Source: an uncultured Lachnospiraceae bacterium
GTDB taxonomy: Bacteria; Bacillota; Clostridia; Lachnospirales; Lachnospiraceae
Length of the DNA: 43,618 nt
Direction of reading: 5' to 3'
Assembly (NCBI GenBank): GCA_947174015.1
Contig: CAMWHJ010000023.1
Span: 1-43,618, forward strand
This document shows positions 32,954 to 43,208 of the stretch, in pieces. Positions within the stretch are counted from its first letter, which is position 1, and each line of letters opens with the position of its first letter. Below the pieces are notes generated by a model. The model did no database searches. It saw nothing but the letters and a program-made list of their open reading frames with translations, and was not told the DNA's origin. Made by a program: the position numbers and the translations under genes.

Positions 32954-33869
32954 TATAAATGAGCAAATTTAAAAAAATGCCCAATGAACCTACACAACTA
33001 AAGCCAAAACTTTTTCAAAAAGGATGTGCCTTGCTCCACACTGGTAGATGAAACGGAGTCTTTCTTCTTGGATATGGTTATAAATATAAGCATATCCGTC
33101 CTCAAAGGACATGGTTTCACCGCAGCCAGTACCTCCGGATTCCCTTCGATGAACGAACCTGGTACCTGTCAAATGCCAGTTTGTCCTTGGACTGACGGAA
33201 GAACACCACCACCGGCTGCCAACTGTCACGAGGCTGACATCGGAATCCGTCTTCCGTAAATGAAGGGCAACTCACGGATCTTCTGCTTTATGCCACAGGG
33301 ATACAGGTTCCGGTTCGTCTTCAGTGCCCCAATGGTTTAGAAGCCCTTTTTGATAAAAGCATCCATGATGCTGCCGCATGTATACCATCATCTGTCGCAG
33401 AGAAAATAATAGACCACTGGCGGTACGGGCAGTTCATTGGCGATCTCCTGTACGATCTTTACCTTTGATTTGGACTTATCGTACATGACGATGGCATAGT
33501 TGAAGACAATACCATTACAGGAGAGCATGACGGCTATGGTCTGATGTCCATAGTCCTGTTTTCCCTTGAGATGGGACTGGTGGAAATACGCATCTTCAAT
33601 CGGGTGCAGACCTGTGACGAAGGCTTTGTTTTGGAAGAGATCGTATCGTCCACAATGCAGAACACGGGCTTTCCAGACCGTAGGGCTTCGTTATAGATGA
33701 ACTGAATGATGGTGCTTTTGAGAATGTCTTCCAGCCTGGCATCGTCCCATTTTCCTTTGCAGGTTATTGTTTTCTGGACAAAAACAGTATACACCCAAAA
33801 AGGCGTGATGTCTTTAGTTTTAAGACATTTTAGGCAATTGGGGTAAAATTTCAAATTTGCTCATTTATA
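32954..33869 (-). mobile_element. Degenerate insertion sequence with DDE transposase
   Basis: Inverted ends are TATAAATGAGCAAATTT (32954-32970) and its reverse complement (33853-33869), giving a 916-bp element. The minus strand holds a decayed transposase: the first frame (33854-33534) reads GKWDDARLEDILKSTIIQFI and PVFCIVDDTISSKTKPSS, with the catalytic DD; further frames contain the QSHLKGKQDYGHQ-like part, LSCNGIVFNYAIVMYDKSKS and later pieces, interrupted by frameshifts and stops. It is like the IS701-type DDE group. Inactive. Confidence 0.75.
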
Positions 33870-33885
33870 GATTATACATTGTTAG

Positions 33886-33977
33886 GGGCAAAACATAAAC
33901 AACACTTCCAGTCGGTAAGATTCATTAAACTGTCTTCTAAATGATAATTGCTGACACTCATTTGCTTTAAAAGGCAT
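33886..33977 (-). pseudogene. Start of another transposase gene
   Basis: AAAGGTGGTG lies before an ATG at 33977 that opens [13 protein letters not shown], a usual transposase N-terminus; the frame goes off after about 20 codons and ends at 33886. Only the 5' end of a second IS remains, close to the border of the IS at 32954-33869. Confidence 0.5.
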
Positions 33978-34073
33978 GATATACACCACCTTTCAAAAGT
34001 TACAATCAAACATCTTGACATTGATTATTTATGTATGTTATGCAAAAGAAAACTGTATTGGAGAGATTCTATT

Positions 34074-35576
34074 ATGGAAATGCAATTAGACTTTTTTGAA
34101 CAAAATGATTTAAAAGTAAACAAACGGATGACAAAGGTATTGCTGTGGATGACGCTGGTTTTCCCGGTGCTGTTCATACTGACTGCGGCTGGTATTTTTT
34201 GGATTAAATTCAGCGATCTGACAAGGCTTACAATAATCGGCTGCTTCTGTACAATAGGTCCGTTCGTTATGCAAAAGCTTGGTGTTCCCGTCGCAATCAT
34301 GAAATACGTGGGCGTGCTTTCGGTGGGCTTTATCATAATGATGCTGGGTATGAATTCTTCTGTGGGAATTTATATAACATTTGGTATGGCACAGCTTTTC
34401 AGCTGTATGTATTTTGATAAAAAATTCACAGTCAGAATTTCGATCATAACCTACATATTGATGTTTATATCAATTTATTTTCGAGTCATAGACGCTGTTG
34501 CGAACGGCAACGCCGCTCCGAATTTGACCTTCATTCCCTATATGATAGGTTTTACGATAGAGCATGTGCTTATGAGCAGCGTGTTTATAAGCGTGGCGGG
34601 CGTTTCAAGAAAGATACTGGAAAACCTCCACAATACCGAGCAGGTGGCTGCTGTTGTGTCCAAATGTGAGGAAGTCTCCACAAAACTGGTGGTGATGATG
34701 GATGACTTGGCAGAGAATGTGAAGGAATCAAAAACAGCGAACGAGACAATCGTTTCTTCTGCACAGAACACATCCGAAGATTGCATGAAAAGCCTGGCTC
34801 ATGTCAATTCCATGCATGAGATTGTTTCGGAAATGGTTCAGGCCTCCGGCTCGATTGATGAGAGTACCAAGAATGTTCTGGAGATTTCGGATGACATCTG
34901 TCAGCATATGGAGCATTATGTCAGCGTTATGGAGCATGCGGTGACAGATATGAAAGCAATCGGACAAGCAGTAAACTCAACGGAAGAAGCGATTAAAAAT
35001 CTGGAAACAAGTATACTGGAAATTTCCAGTTTCACCAATGAGATAAGTGAAATTACCGGACAGACGAATCTTCTTGCACTGAATGCTTCCATAGAAGCGG
35101 CTCATGCCGGTGAGCAGGGAAAAGGTTTTGCTGTTGTGGCGGACCAGGTACGTGTGCTGGCAGAGCGTTCCAAACAGTCAAATGATTCTATAACCTCAAT
35201 GATTGCCAAAATAATGGATATGCTTAATGGTGTGAAGAGTTCTAATCAGCGGAATATTACGTCGGTAGATGCAGGAATCATGCAGATTTCGGATGCAAGA
35301 CAGGAAGCAGTAGATTTAGGGCAGCTGCAGGCAGATTCCAGAGCAAGAATAGAACAGATCGCAGAGAACTGCGACCAGACAATGAAGTGTAGTCAGGATG
35401 TTAGGACTATGTCTAATCGAATGGAAGAATTGGTAAAAAATTCACAGACTCTTGCAAACTCCATTGTTGAAGAGGCGAACAACCAAAGCCGGATTACGGG
35501 AATGACAGAAGAAACCTTTTCTCATGTCGAGCAAATAGCTAAAGAGCTTCTGGAACTGAGTAAGATAGACAAATAA
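34074..35576 (+). CDS. Methyl-accepting chemotaxis protein with membrane sensor
   Basis: The product has 500 residues from the ATG at 34074 (GGAGA 9 bp upstream); an open extension to 33948 lacks a ribosome site. Residues about 25-180 contain five to six closely spaced membrane helices with hardly any outer loop, so the sensor is inside the membrane. There is no clear HAMP. The signalling coiled coil has the tip [20 protein letters not shown] and flanking methylation helices. TTGACA at 34015-34020 may be its -35 box. Only the last bases overlap a transposase remnant. Confidence 0.88.
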   Translation: MEMQLDFFEQNDLKVNKRMTKVLLWMTLVFPVLFILTAAGIFWIKFSDLTRLTIIGCFCTIGPFVMQKLGVPVAIMKYVGVLSVGFIIMMLGMNSSVGIYITFGMAQLFSCMYFDKKFTVRISIITYILMFISIYFRVIDAVANGNAAPNLTFIPYMIGFTIEHVLMSSVFISVAGVSRKILENLHNTEQVAAVVSKCEEVSTKLVVMMDDLAENVKESKTANETIVSSAQNTSEDCMKSLAHVNSMHEIVSEMVQASGSIDESTKNVLEISDDICQHMEHYVSVMEHAVTDMKAIGQAVNSTEEAIKNLETSILEISSFTNEISEITGQTNLLALNASIEAAHAGEQGKGFAVVADQVRVLAERSKQSNDSITSMIAKIMDMLNGVKSSNQRNITSVDAGIMQISDARQEAVDLGQLQADSRARIEQIAENCDQTMKCSQDVRTMSNRMEELVKNSQTLANSIVEEANNQSRITGMTEETFSHVEQIAKELLELSKIDK

Positions 35577-35579
35577 ATA

Positions 35580-35779
35580 GGCTGGCTGGCAATCTCAGCA
35601 AGGAACACATCCGCTTTCGTAGTGGCGTTGCTGCATGGATTCTTACAATCACATACCCATTTCCCTTTGGCCATGTGTACTTTTGGGCAGACCCATTTGC
35701 CGCAGTCAGAACGTCCTTTTTCATGGCAGTGTCGGACATAAAAGTCTGGTGTGCCTTTTTTATGATTTTCGTAATACAT
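35580..35779 (-). pseudogene. DDE transposase C-terminal fragment
   Basis: The minus-strand frame reads DCGKWVCPKVHMAKGKWVCD, then CKNPCSNATTKADVFLAEIA. The Cys-rich knuckle and the TTKADV-LA-IASQ tail belong to the C-terminal part of a DDE transposase in gut Clostridia; about 50 residues that usually lie between the two are missing. The frame enters the chemoreceptor gene, so the chemoreceptor landed beside an old IS. Confidence 0.55.
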
Positions 35780-35988
35780 AAATTATGTAACCGTTAAATA
35801 ATAGGTGGCTTGATATAAAAAAATCTGGATATATCTGGATTCTCAACACTTTATGAGCTATTGACACAGCATTGTTAGGGGCGGGCGAAATCGACCACCC
35901 AGAGCTGCTTGAAATTAACCATTTTTAGTCGAATGAAATAAAGCAATTAGAATTAATCCAACTGCCTGATACAGGTTAACTTATGCAG

Positions 35989-36110
35989 TCAGATTAGCAG
36001 TAACGACTTCTTTTCAAGTCCCTCGTCAGACATGTTTTTGCCTGGTCTTGCCTCAAAAAGGTATTCCAGATATTTCTGTGGATTCAAACCGTTTGCTTTA
36101 TAATCGCCTT
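35989..36110 (-). pseudogene. IS66-family transposase C-terminal fragment
   Basis: YKANGLNPQKYLEYLFEARP followed by a degenerate tail and a stop at 35989 matches the AKANGLNPYKYLEYLL signature at the end of IS66 TnpC. The upstream part is unrelated. The stretch 35780-36501 contains only such remnants and terminators. Confidence 0.7.
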
Positions 36111-36154
36111 GGGATGAAAGTTCACAAAGAAATACAATTGCATAAGGCATAAAT

Positions 36155-36193
36155 AAATCCCTCTATTTGGACTCCACCATTTAGAGGGATTTT
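36155..36193. terminator. Strong hairpin terminator
   Basis: AAATCCCTCTA (36155-36165) and TAGAGGGATTTT (36182-36193) form an 11-bp perfect stem with A/T runs at both sides; it could work in both directions. Confidence 0.7.
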
Positions 36194-36265
36194 CAGGCAG
36201 CTCAGATTCCTCTGCTAATTTTTCAGCAGCTTACTTACAGATCACTCTGTCAAAAACATATCTAC

Positions 36266-36296
36266 AAAAAAATCCCCTCTCCATAAGAGAAGGGAA
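36266..36296 (-). terminator. Terminator, probably of the giant surface gene
   Basis: TCCCCTCTC (36273-36281) and GAGAAGGGA (36287-36295) form a stem with one mismatch, followed on the minus strand by a T7 run. It is the first good terminator after the giant minus-strand gene. Confidence 0.65.
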
Positions 36297-36341
36297 ATTC
36301 TACTGCGAATATTATAATAACCGACTATCGAACCATATTAA

Positions 36342-36416
36342 TTACTTAGTTGCATCAACTATTCTGTCTGCCAAGCAATTAAATGTTTCATTAAAGTCAT
36401 CTATATTTTTTTTCAT
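36342..36416 (-). CDS. Possible 24-residue ORF or gene tail
   Basis: MKKNIDDFNETFNCLADRIV followed by DATK and a stop; the frame is open for 12 more codons upstream (KHLQKGGNVWFN). There is no clear ribosome site. It reads like a real protein end, but I cannot name it. Confidence 0.25.
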   Translation of the reverse strand: MKKNIDDFNETFNCLADRIVDATK

Positions 36417-36501
36417 ATTAAACCAAACATTTCCACCTTTTTGTAGATGTTTCTATAAACAACGGCGGCCCTGGGCCATTCCGTTTGTCCCAAATATGCT
36501 G

Positions 36502-39500
36502 CTATCTGCTGCTTTCCTCTTCCTTTTTCTTCCTTATCACGAAGAATGCGCCGATTCCAATGATAATTACCAGTGCACCCACCACCATGATCCACCACGG
36601 CCTCCACGGTTGCCCGATCTGTGGGCTTTGGTCACTGCCTCCTGCACCGCCGGATTCCGGTATTTCGACCGGTGCGCTGGAGGATATGTCCTCCCTGCCT
36701 GCCTCATCACCTACCACAATTACATATTCCGATGCATGAGTGAAGGCCAGGCTGACGCTCCCGTCATCGGCAATCCTTTCTGCACGGGCGGCAATTTCCA
36801 GTTCGCCGGTGCTTTCATTGTAATAGAACAGCCTTGCATACAGCCCTGCGTTCTCTTTCCCAAGGTTTATGGAAAGCACGGCAGTGAAGCCGAACTCCCC
36901 TTCATGGGCAAGGCTGACCTGGATGCTGTAACGCTCCCCAGCAATGCTGGCTACCTTGTCTTCTGGTATCTTTTCCGTGTCTGTCTGTACGGAAAAGTCA
37001 ATGTCACTGATCTCACCCCCTTTCACGTTCTTCCCGTTCACGCTCCATGTGATATCGTTCCCCATGTCAAAAACAATGGTGATGTCCCTGCCGCGGATAT
37101 GCTCCAGCACATCCCCCGGAACTACAGTGGAGCCATTCATGTCAACAGTGACGGTGCTTCCGTCCACTTCCTTATCTGTCTCTTCCTTGATGACCGTCCA
37201 GCCTTCCTTGCTGGATTCGTCCTTGATGAACGGCTTCCTGGATTCCGACCGGCTTCCCGGTTCTGACGGTGTATCCGCCAGCCTGCCGATTGGCTTCGTA
37301 TAGCTGTCCCCGCAGCGGGTGCAGGTGTAGGTCATCACGCCCTCCGCAGAAACGGTCGGCTCCTGCGTCACTTTGGAAATGTAGCTGTGTCCGAGGGCAG
37401 GGATGCTTTCCGTGTAGGAGTCCCCGCAGGCGCAGGCATACCTTTTCACCCCTGCCTCCGTGCAGGCCGCTTCCTTCACCACCGTAACGCTGTAATCGTG
37501 TTTATGGTCCTCCGAAGGCAGCTTCGGGATGCTCTCCGTATAACTGTTTCCACAGCGGGTGCAGGTGTAAGTCCTTACCCCAGCTTTCGACGTGGTCGGC
37601 TCCGTTGTCACCTCATGCGTGTAATTATGCCCCTGTGCAGGTATGGTTCTTGTATAGCTGTCCCCGCAGGCGCAGGTGTACGTCTTTATCCCCGTTTCCG
37701 TGCAGGTCGCCTTCTTTGTCACGCTGCCCTTATAGCTGTGCGTATGCACATCTTCCGGCAGCTTCGGGATGCTCTCCATATAGGTGCTTCCGCAGCGGGT
37801 ACAGGTATATGTCCTTATCCCCGTTTCCGACCTGGTCGGCTGTTTCGTGACCTCGCTCCGGTAGCTGTGTCCGAGGGACGCCGTGTTCTGTGTATAGGAA
37901 TCCCCGCAGGAGCAGCTGTAGGTTATCACGCCATTCTCCGTGCAGGTCGCCGCCTTCGTCTCCCTTGCGCTGTAGCTGTGCGTATGGGACGGCTGCGGCA
38001 GCTTCGGGATGCTCTCCTCGCGGGTCTGGCGGCACTCTGAACAGGTATAGATCCGCCTTCCCTCCGATGTGGTGGTCGCCGCTTCCTCGCTGGTGACATG
38101 CCAGTCATGCCCTGTGGCATGGATCACCGTGCCGGTGCCGGTTTTTGCCTTGCAGCCCGTACAGTAGGTGTCGCCCGTATAGCCGTCTGCCGTGCAGGTC
38201 GCCTCTACAGCCCCGCGGATTTCGGTATGCGTATGGTTGCCGCTGTTCTTCCCGGAGTATTCCGCCCCGCACACCACACAGATTTTGCCGCTAATGCAGG
38301 TCGCCGTGCCTCCGCTGTGGTCTGCCAGCTCTGTTTCCGCTCCCTTTGCCAGAAGTTCCCCGCAGTCCAGGCAGTAGGTATCCCCGCTGTAGCCTTTCTT
38401 CTGGCAGGTAGCGGCAGCCACGTTCCTAAGTTCCGTATTTTTATGGTCACATTTCAACCTTGTGATGGCCACGGCTACTGCCACATTTTTATAATTGTCC
38501 CTATCTGCCCCGGCATAGACTGCCGTGGCTGTCACCGGGATGCCAATCTCAAGGGCTGTGTCCTTGTCTGCATCCTGCCACTTCCAGCCTTCCGGAAGTT
38601 CTACATCGCTTACCTTTTCACATTTCCTTGCCACGTTCATGGCAGCAGACGGCATATTCGGTGCATTCTCCGCCTGTTCCACCGTCAGCGTGATCTTCGT
38701 TTCCACGCTGCTGTAATTCGTACTGTCGGTCGGGGTGAATACCACGGTGTATTCTGTGCTGCCGCTGTCTGATACAGCAGGCTTTATCGTACTGTCCTTC
38801 CATGCAAAGCTGCCTGCGACCGCAGTGTTATCCGAACCACTGTACTGTGCCGTGCCGCCAGTAAGGGCGGATGCGTCCAGCGCATCCCCGTAGGTGATCT
38901 GCACCGCCGTGGGCGGAACGGCGATATGCGGCACTGCTTTTTCCACCGGCACCGCCACGGTGCATTCCACCGTGTTATAATTGGCGGTATCCTTCGGCGT
39001 GAATACAGCAGTATAGCCGCTGTTCCCCACTGACGGGACAGCCGAAGCATCCTTCCAGCTCCATGTGCCTTCCACGGTTACCGGGCTTTTGCCTACCGTC
39101 CATGTGGTGCTGCCGCTGGTTAATCCCACGCTGCCCAGTGTCCTTGATGGGTGATAGGTAACGGCATCCACCGCCGGCTCCTCCACTTCCGGTGTCGCCT
39201 TCACGACTGTGATTGCCACCATTCCTGTCAGTTCCGCATATTCATCGCCGTCTTCCGGTGTGAATACCCATTCCGCTGTCCCCGTTGCCACGGTCGGGAC
39301 ATCTGACGGGGCTTTCCACGCAAGGGTGCCTTTCACTTCGGTATTTGTCCCCTGCTCCACAAAAATAACGGAATCCAGTGTAAGGTCTGAAAGTGTCTGC
39401 CCATAGGTAAGGATATTGCTGCCTTTTACGGATACGCTGCTCCCGGTCTGCGGTTCCACAACCTTCTTTGCCACAAGCTCAATGTTCACAGTATATGCGG

Positions 39501-42500
39501 CATTCTCATAATTTGCCATTTTGGCCGTCACTGTAATGGATGCAATGTCCCCTTCCAATTTGTTCCCCAGCACTGTATATTTGAGGTTTCCGTCATTATC
39601 CATGGTTACATTGGACAGGATGCTGTTTTCATCCGTTGTGGTAAACGTGTATAACGTTTCCCCGCAGTCTTTCGGCAGCTTTCCTGCCACGTCAATGGTG
39701 ACAGCCCCATTAGAGCCATTGGTATAGGTGTAATTCCTTGTTTCATTTATAATGGTCGGTGCGGCTGCTTTTGTCACAGTGACAGTAACCGTAGCTTTTG
39801 CACCGCCGGTATGGTTCGTGCCTTCCGCAAGGAAAACTGTGATTATGGTTTCCCCCGCCCCTTTTATCAAGATGCTTCCGTCTGAGGAAACTGAGGCCAC
39901 GTTCTCGTTGGAGGAGGTGTAGGATATCTTCCCGTCCCCATTTGTGGAGCAGTTTAAGGAAAATTCCGCATCACCAAAAGTCTTTTCGATTGATGTTTCC
40001 TGAACCGTCAGCGTTCCTTGTGCTTTGCCGATGGTCAGAGCCAACATGTTCGTGCTGTCAGCGGCGGTATAGTTGCCATTCGCCGCAACACTGGCCTTGA
40101 TGGTATAAGTCCCCGCATTGGTGGGCAGGCCGGAGGTATAGCTGGTCGAATCACCAACCGCATAGGAATAGTTGATCGTTCCGCTGAAAGTCTCACCATT
40201 TACCAGCGTTACAGTCGGCTTATAAATGTCATCCGTTTTGCCGGTATAGGCCAACTCTTGCGTAGCGGTTTCCCAGGCGATCTCAGGGGTGGCTTTTTTG
40301 ATGGTATAGGTCGTTTCCACCGTGCCGGTATAGTTGCCCTTACCCGTAATGGTGACGGTAATCGTTCCGGCGTTGGTGAAATCGTCGGTGCTATAGGTAA
40401 CGTCATAATCCGTTCCATCTGTCAGCGTGGTTTCACCCTGTTTGACTGTAATGGTAGGCTTCTGCTCTGCACCGCTGTAAGTAATGCTTTCCGGGGATAG
40501 TTTTATCATGTCCACGGTTAGCTGGGCGGGGGCGACGGTGAAGTAAGCTCTGCCTCTGAAAACAGGCTCGGGATTACCTAACACACCCCCACTAAGATAG
40601 AGCTTATAACTCCCTGCGGACAGGTTGTCGGGCAAGGTATCGCCCGTCATCACCTCCATGTTCCCCTCCCCATCTTCCAGTACCAACTGCACAATGTTGA
40701 AGGTTTTTTCTGTACTGACCGTATAGGATGGCTTTATGCCCACGGTGTTGCCGTAGGTCAGACCGGACGGGACTGTGACCGTTACGGTAAAGGGGTTCTT
40801 GGTAAAGTCGCATTGATCACAAGCCTCACGATTTTGTGTGACGCCGTTTACGGGTTCGTCCGCCTTAACAAGCAAGTAATGCGCCTCTGGCGTTGTAGTG
40901 CCTTGGCAGACCGTACAGGTCTGCCAGTGGTAGGTATCGTCGTGCTTGTACTCGGTGCCGTAGGTGCAGTTCGCCACATCCTCGGTAAAGCCGCAATAGG
41001 AGCATTTCAGGCTATGGGTGCCGTTGTTGTTGGAGGTGCCTTTGACGCCTGGATGGGTACACTCCTTCACCGTGACTGTGTCAGTCAACTCCCTTTGGTT
41101 TTCTTCGAGTTCAATCGGATTTCCTTGGGCATCGAAGTAGGCGTAGTGCAGCGTGGTCTGGGTGCCGTAGTTTGCCAGTAGCGAACTGACGTCCGTAGAC
41201 GAACTTTTTCCATCTATCGTTGGGCCGCCAGTGTAGGTTCCACCCATCAATGACACCATGGATGTCTGCGTTAAAATAGCTGCACCGTCAGTGGAAACCA
41301 CCTGTCCGGTTTTACCGGAGCTGCTGTCCTTAATGGTCAAAGTGCCCGTAGGGTAAACATAAATAGCCGTATCGCTGCTGGTAATTGTATGTCCTGCCAA
41401 GTCCAGTGTGGAGGTGTTGAGTACATGGACACTGGCTTGTGTGTCACCCATTTCTATACTGTCCGCCTGTATATCAGACAGAAGTGTTATTGTTACGTTG
41501 TTATAATTATAATAGATATCAAATGCTTTCGCAAAGTCACTCTCGCCAAGGTAGATGGTAGCTCCTTCGCTTGTCTCCACCTGCGCCACCAGCGCCGTAC
41601 CGCAGCCCCCGCAGAGGTTTCCCACGCCAAGGGTGTGGGATTCTGCCGCAATTTCCGTTCCGCAATAGGGGCAGTTGCCGCCGTGGGTGCCGTCCCCCTG
41701 GTCCTTGAGGACCTGCGGATGGGTACACTCCCCCACCGTGACGGGACCGGTCAGGACCGTTGCGTACAAAGTTCCATCGTATCCAGGCAAGTCTTCACGT
41801 TTGATGGGGCTGCCGTTCTGATAATAGGCGCAGTTGTCATCCAGCAGGCCGCCCAGGGTGGCGCTTCTGCCGTATGCCGTAATCGCCGGGTTGCCGGTAT
41901 AGGTCCCGGCAGAGAGGACGGCTTGAGCGCTGCTGCTGACAGCTAACCGGTCAACGGTCACTTCCGAGCCAGTGATATGCAGGGTTCCACCTGACGCATA
42001 CAAGCCTTGGTTGTTCTCGCCGCTGGAGGAAAAGGTGCCTCCTTCCATTGTCAAGGTTCCTGCCATTAAGTAGACAGTGTTTACGCTGTTTCGGATATTG
42101 CCGCTGCCGCAAATGGTCAGATTTGCGCCATTCAGGACAATAGCCGCATTATTATCCGGGCCGTTTATTGTATACCCGTTCAGATTCAGTGTGAAACTCC
42201 CGCTATTTATTTGTATGCAGTTTGACAGCTCCACATTTTCCAGTAGCGTTATCGTTGCGCCGCTGTTTTCTTGCGCAAAGGCATCCGCCAGATTAGTAAC
42301 ATAGGCGGGTTCTTCGCCCTCTTTCTCTACCCTTGCCACCGCTCCCTCGGTTGGCTCGTCGATGGGTGCGGGTGCGTTGGCCTCGTCCAGCGCCGCTTGC
42401 AGGTTCCAGCAGGTGGAAAGGTCGATCAGGTCCTCCTGGTCCTCTGTCAGCTCAGCATAGAGTGCGAGAATCTCCTGGAGCTGTGCCTCCACCTCCGCCC

Positions 42501-43179
42501 GGTTGGCCTCCGTTACCCAGCGGGGCAGGGCGGCGATCAAGTCCTCTATGGGACAAATACGGCAGACAAACCCGCAAGGCTGGCCGGGATCGTCCTGAAC
42601 ATAGCCGCAGTCGATGTGTTCCAGGTGGTGGGTGCAAAGCCCAGTGTCCTCCAGCTCTGTGTTTTCGGTTTCTTCTGTATCAATATCAGTTTCTTTTGCA
42701 TTGTCTCTGGCATTTTCCAGTTCCGTACCATCGCAGATACCGCACACATAGGCACAAGGCTCTGCCGGGACATAGCCGCAGTTTCCACCGTGTTCATGAT
42801 GGCAGTCCAGCGTCCTGCTGATACAGCCACTTTCTTCACTGCACTGGTGGGAACAGTTTACTGGCTCCCGGATCTCTACATCAGACGGTGTGGTGCTGCC
42901 TTCCTCGGTCTCCTCCACTTCCGGATAACACTCGTCCGTGTGCGTATGCACACATTCCATAACTATTTCATAGCACTCGTCCGTATGCTCATGGGTGCAT
43001 GGCTGTGCTTCTGTATAGCCGCACTCCGCCGTATGCTCCACATGGTGTTCACAGAGCCCTGTTTCCTGCTTCTCCAAAGCGGACACGGCAAAGCCGCTTA
43101 TTGGCAGGGTGTTAAATAACATTGCCACCGCCAGCAGGATTCCCATGCCCCGCTTTAGCTTTCCTTTTTTCTTGTCCAT
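36502..43179 (-). CDS. Giant membrane-anchored surface protein with Cys/His repeats
   Basis: The product has 2225 residues from the ATG at 43179 (CGGAGGATTTT upstream). It has a signal peptide (KRGMGILLAVAMLFNTLPIS). Residues about 40-215 are Cys/His-rich modules (CEHHVEHTAECGY, CTHEHTDECY). A right-handed beta-helix-like part follows to about 680, with CG/H modules between. The middle has MBG-type and Ig-like domains (SYTITYSGAEQKPTITVKQG-like, then Big2-like ISYTSSNENVASVSSDGSIL). About 1575-1960 are tandem zinc-ribbon-like repeats, and then comes a C-terminal domain with one membrane helix (WIMVVGALVIIIGIGAFFVI) and a KKKEEE tail. There is no LPXTG. It is probably an adhesin or glycan binder. 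GC is much higher than the surroundings. Confidence 0.85.
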   Translation of the reverse strand: MDKKKGKLKRGMGILLAVAMLFNTLPISGFAVSALEKQETGLCEHHVEHTAECGYTEAQPCTHEHTDECYEIVMECVHTHTDECYPEVEETEEGSTTPSDVEIREPVNCSHQCSEESGCISRTLDCHHEHGGNCGYVPAEPCAYVCGICDGTELENARDNAKETDIDTEETENTELEDTGLCTHHLEHIDCGYVQDDPGQPCGFVCRICPIEDLIAALPRWVTEANRAEVEAQLQEILALYAELTEDQEDLIDLSTCWNLQAALDEANAPAPIDEPTEGAVARVEKEGEEPAYVTNLADAFAQENSGATITLLENVELSNCIQINSGSFTLNLNGYTINGPDNNAAIVLNGANLTICGSGNIRNSVNTVYLMAGTLTMEGGTFSSSGENNQGLYASGGTLHITGSEVTVDRLAVSSSAQAVLSAGTYTGNPAITAYGRSATLGGLLDDNCAYYQNGSPIKREDLPGYDGTLYATVLTGPVTVGECTHPQVLKDQGDGTHGGNCPYCGTEIAAESHTLGVGNLCGGCGTALVAQVETSEGATIYLGESDFAKAFDIYYNYNNVTITLLSDIQADSIEMGDTQASVHVLNTSTLDLAGHTITSSDTAIYVYPTGTLTIKDSSSGKTGQVVSTDGAAILTQTSMVSLMGGTYTGGPTIDGKSSSTDVSSLLANYGTQTTLHYAYFDAQGNPIELEENQRELTDTVTVKECTHPGVKGTSNNNGTHSLKCSYCGFTEDVANCTYGTEYKHDDTYHWQTCTVCQGTTTPEAHYLLVKADEPVNGVTQNREACDQCDFTKNPFTVTVTVPSGLTYGNTVGIKPSYTVSTEKTFNIVQLVLEDGEGNMEVMTGDTLPDNLSAGSYKLYLSGGVLGNPEPVFRGRAYFTVAPAQLTVDMIKLSPESITYSGAEQKPTITVKQGETTLTDGTDYDVTYSTDDFTNAGTITVTITGKGNYTGTVETTYTIKKATPEIAWETATQELAYTGKTDDIYKPTVTLVNGETFSGTINYSYAVGDSTSYTSGLPTNAGTYTIKASVAANGNYTAADSTNMLALTIGKAQGTLTVQETSIEKTFGDAEFSLNCSTNGDGKISYTSSNENVASVSSDGSILIKGAGETIITVFLAEGTNHTGGAKATVTVTVTKAAAPTIINETRNYTYTNGSNGAVTIDVAGKLPKDCGETLYTFTTTDENSILSNVTMDNDGNLKYTVLGNKLEGDIASITVTAKMANYENAAYTVNIELVAKKVVEPQTGSSVSVKGSNILTYGQTLSDLTLDSVIFVEQGTNTEVKGTLAWKAPSDVPTVATGTAEWVFTPEDGDEYAELTGMVAITVVKATPEVEEPAVDAVTYHPSRTLGSVGLTSGSTTWTVGKSPVTVEGTWSWKDASAVPSVGNSGYTAVFTPKDTANYNTVECTVAVPVEKAVPHIAVPPTAVQITYGDALDASALTGGTAQYSGSDNTAVAGSFAWKDSTIKPAVSDSGSTEYTVVFTPTDSTNYSSVETKITLTVEQAENAPNMPSAAMNVARKCEKVSDVELPEGWKWQDADKDTALEIGIPVTATAVYAGADRDNYKNVAVAVAITRLKCDHKNTELRNVAAATCQKKGYSGDTYCLDCGELLAKGAETELADHSGGTATCISGKICVVCGAEYSGKNSGNHTHTEIRGAVEATCTADGYTGDTYCTGCKAKTGTGTVIHATGHDWHVTSEEAATTTSEGRRIYTCSECRQTREESIPKLPQPSHTHSYSARETKAATCTENGVITYSCSCGDSYTQNTASLGHSYRSEVTKQPTRSETGIRTYTCTRCGSTYMESIPKLPEDVHTHSYKGSVTKKATCTETGIKTYTCACGDSYTRTIPAQGHNYTHEVTTEPTTSKAGVRTYTCTRCGNSYTESIPKLPSEDHKHDYSVTVVKEAACTEAGVKRYACACGDSYTESIPALGHSYISKVTQEPTVSAEGVMTYTCTRCGDSYTKPIGRLADTPSEPGSRSESRKPFIKDESSKEGWTVIKEETDKEVDGSTVTVDMNGSTVVPGDVLEHIRGRDITIVFDMGNDITWSVNGKNVKGGEISDIDFSVQTDTEKIPEDKVASIAGERYSIQVSLAHEGEFGFTAVLSINLGKENAGLYARLFYYNESTGELEIAARAERIADDGSVSLAFTHASEYVIVVGDEAGREDISSSAPVEIPESGGAGGSDQSPQIGQPWRPWWIMVVGALVIIIGIGAFFVIRKKKEEESSR
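37290..38450 (-). repeat. Tandem CxxCG/TCTRCG repeats inside the surface gene
   Basis: At least three units of about 75 codons (roughly 225-235 bp), each made of two half-units: KKATCTETGIKTYTCACGDS then GVRTYTCTRCGNSYTESIPK, linked by LGH-Y or PKLP..H-Y. Two further diverged units precede them on the protein (CLDCGELLAKGAETELADHS, DTYCTGCKAKTG). Every half-unit has a CxC/CxxC pair and a His, as for a structural metal site. DNA identity between units is high, so recombination between them is expected. Confidence 0.8.
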
Positions 43180-43208
43180 AACACTAAAATCCTCCGATTC
43201 CAAATTTT

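Noticed and set aside
37290-38450. CRISPR array from regularly spaced similar units
   Set aside because: Units are about 230 bp, in frame and encode CxxC protein repeats.
36496-43119. Several long plus-strand frames opposite the giant surface gene
   Set aside because: They are antisense shadows caused by high GC and repeats; no ribosome sites, and the minus-strand protein has a signal peptide, domains and a membrane anchor.
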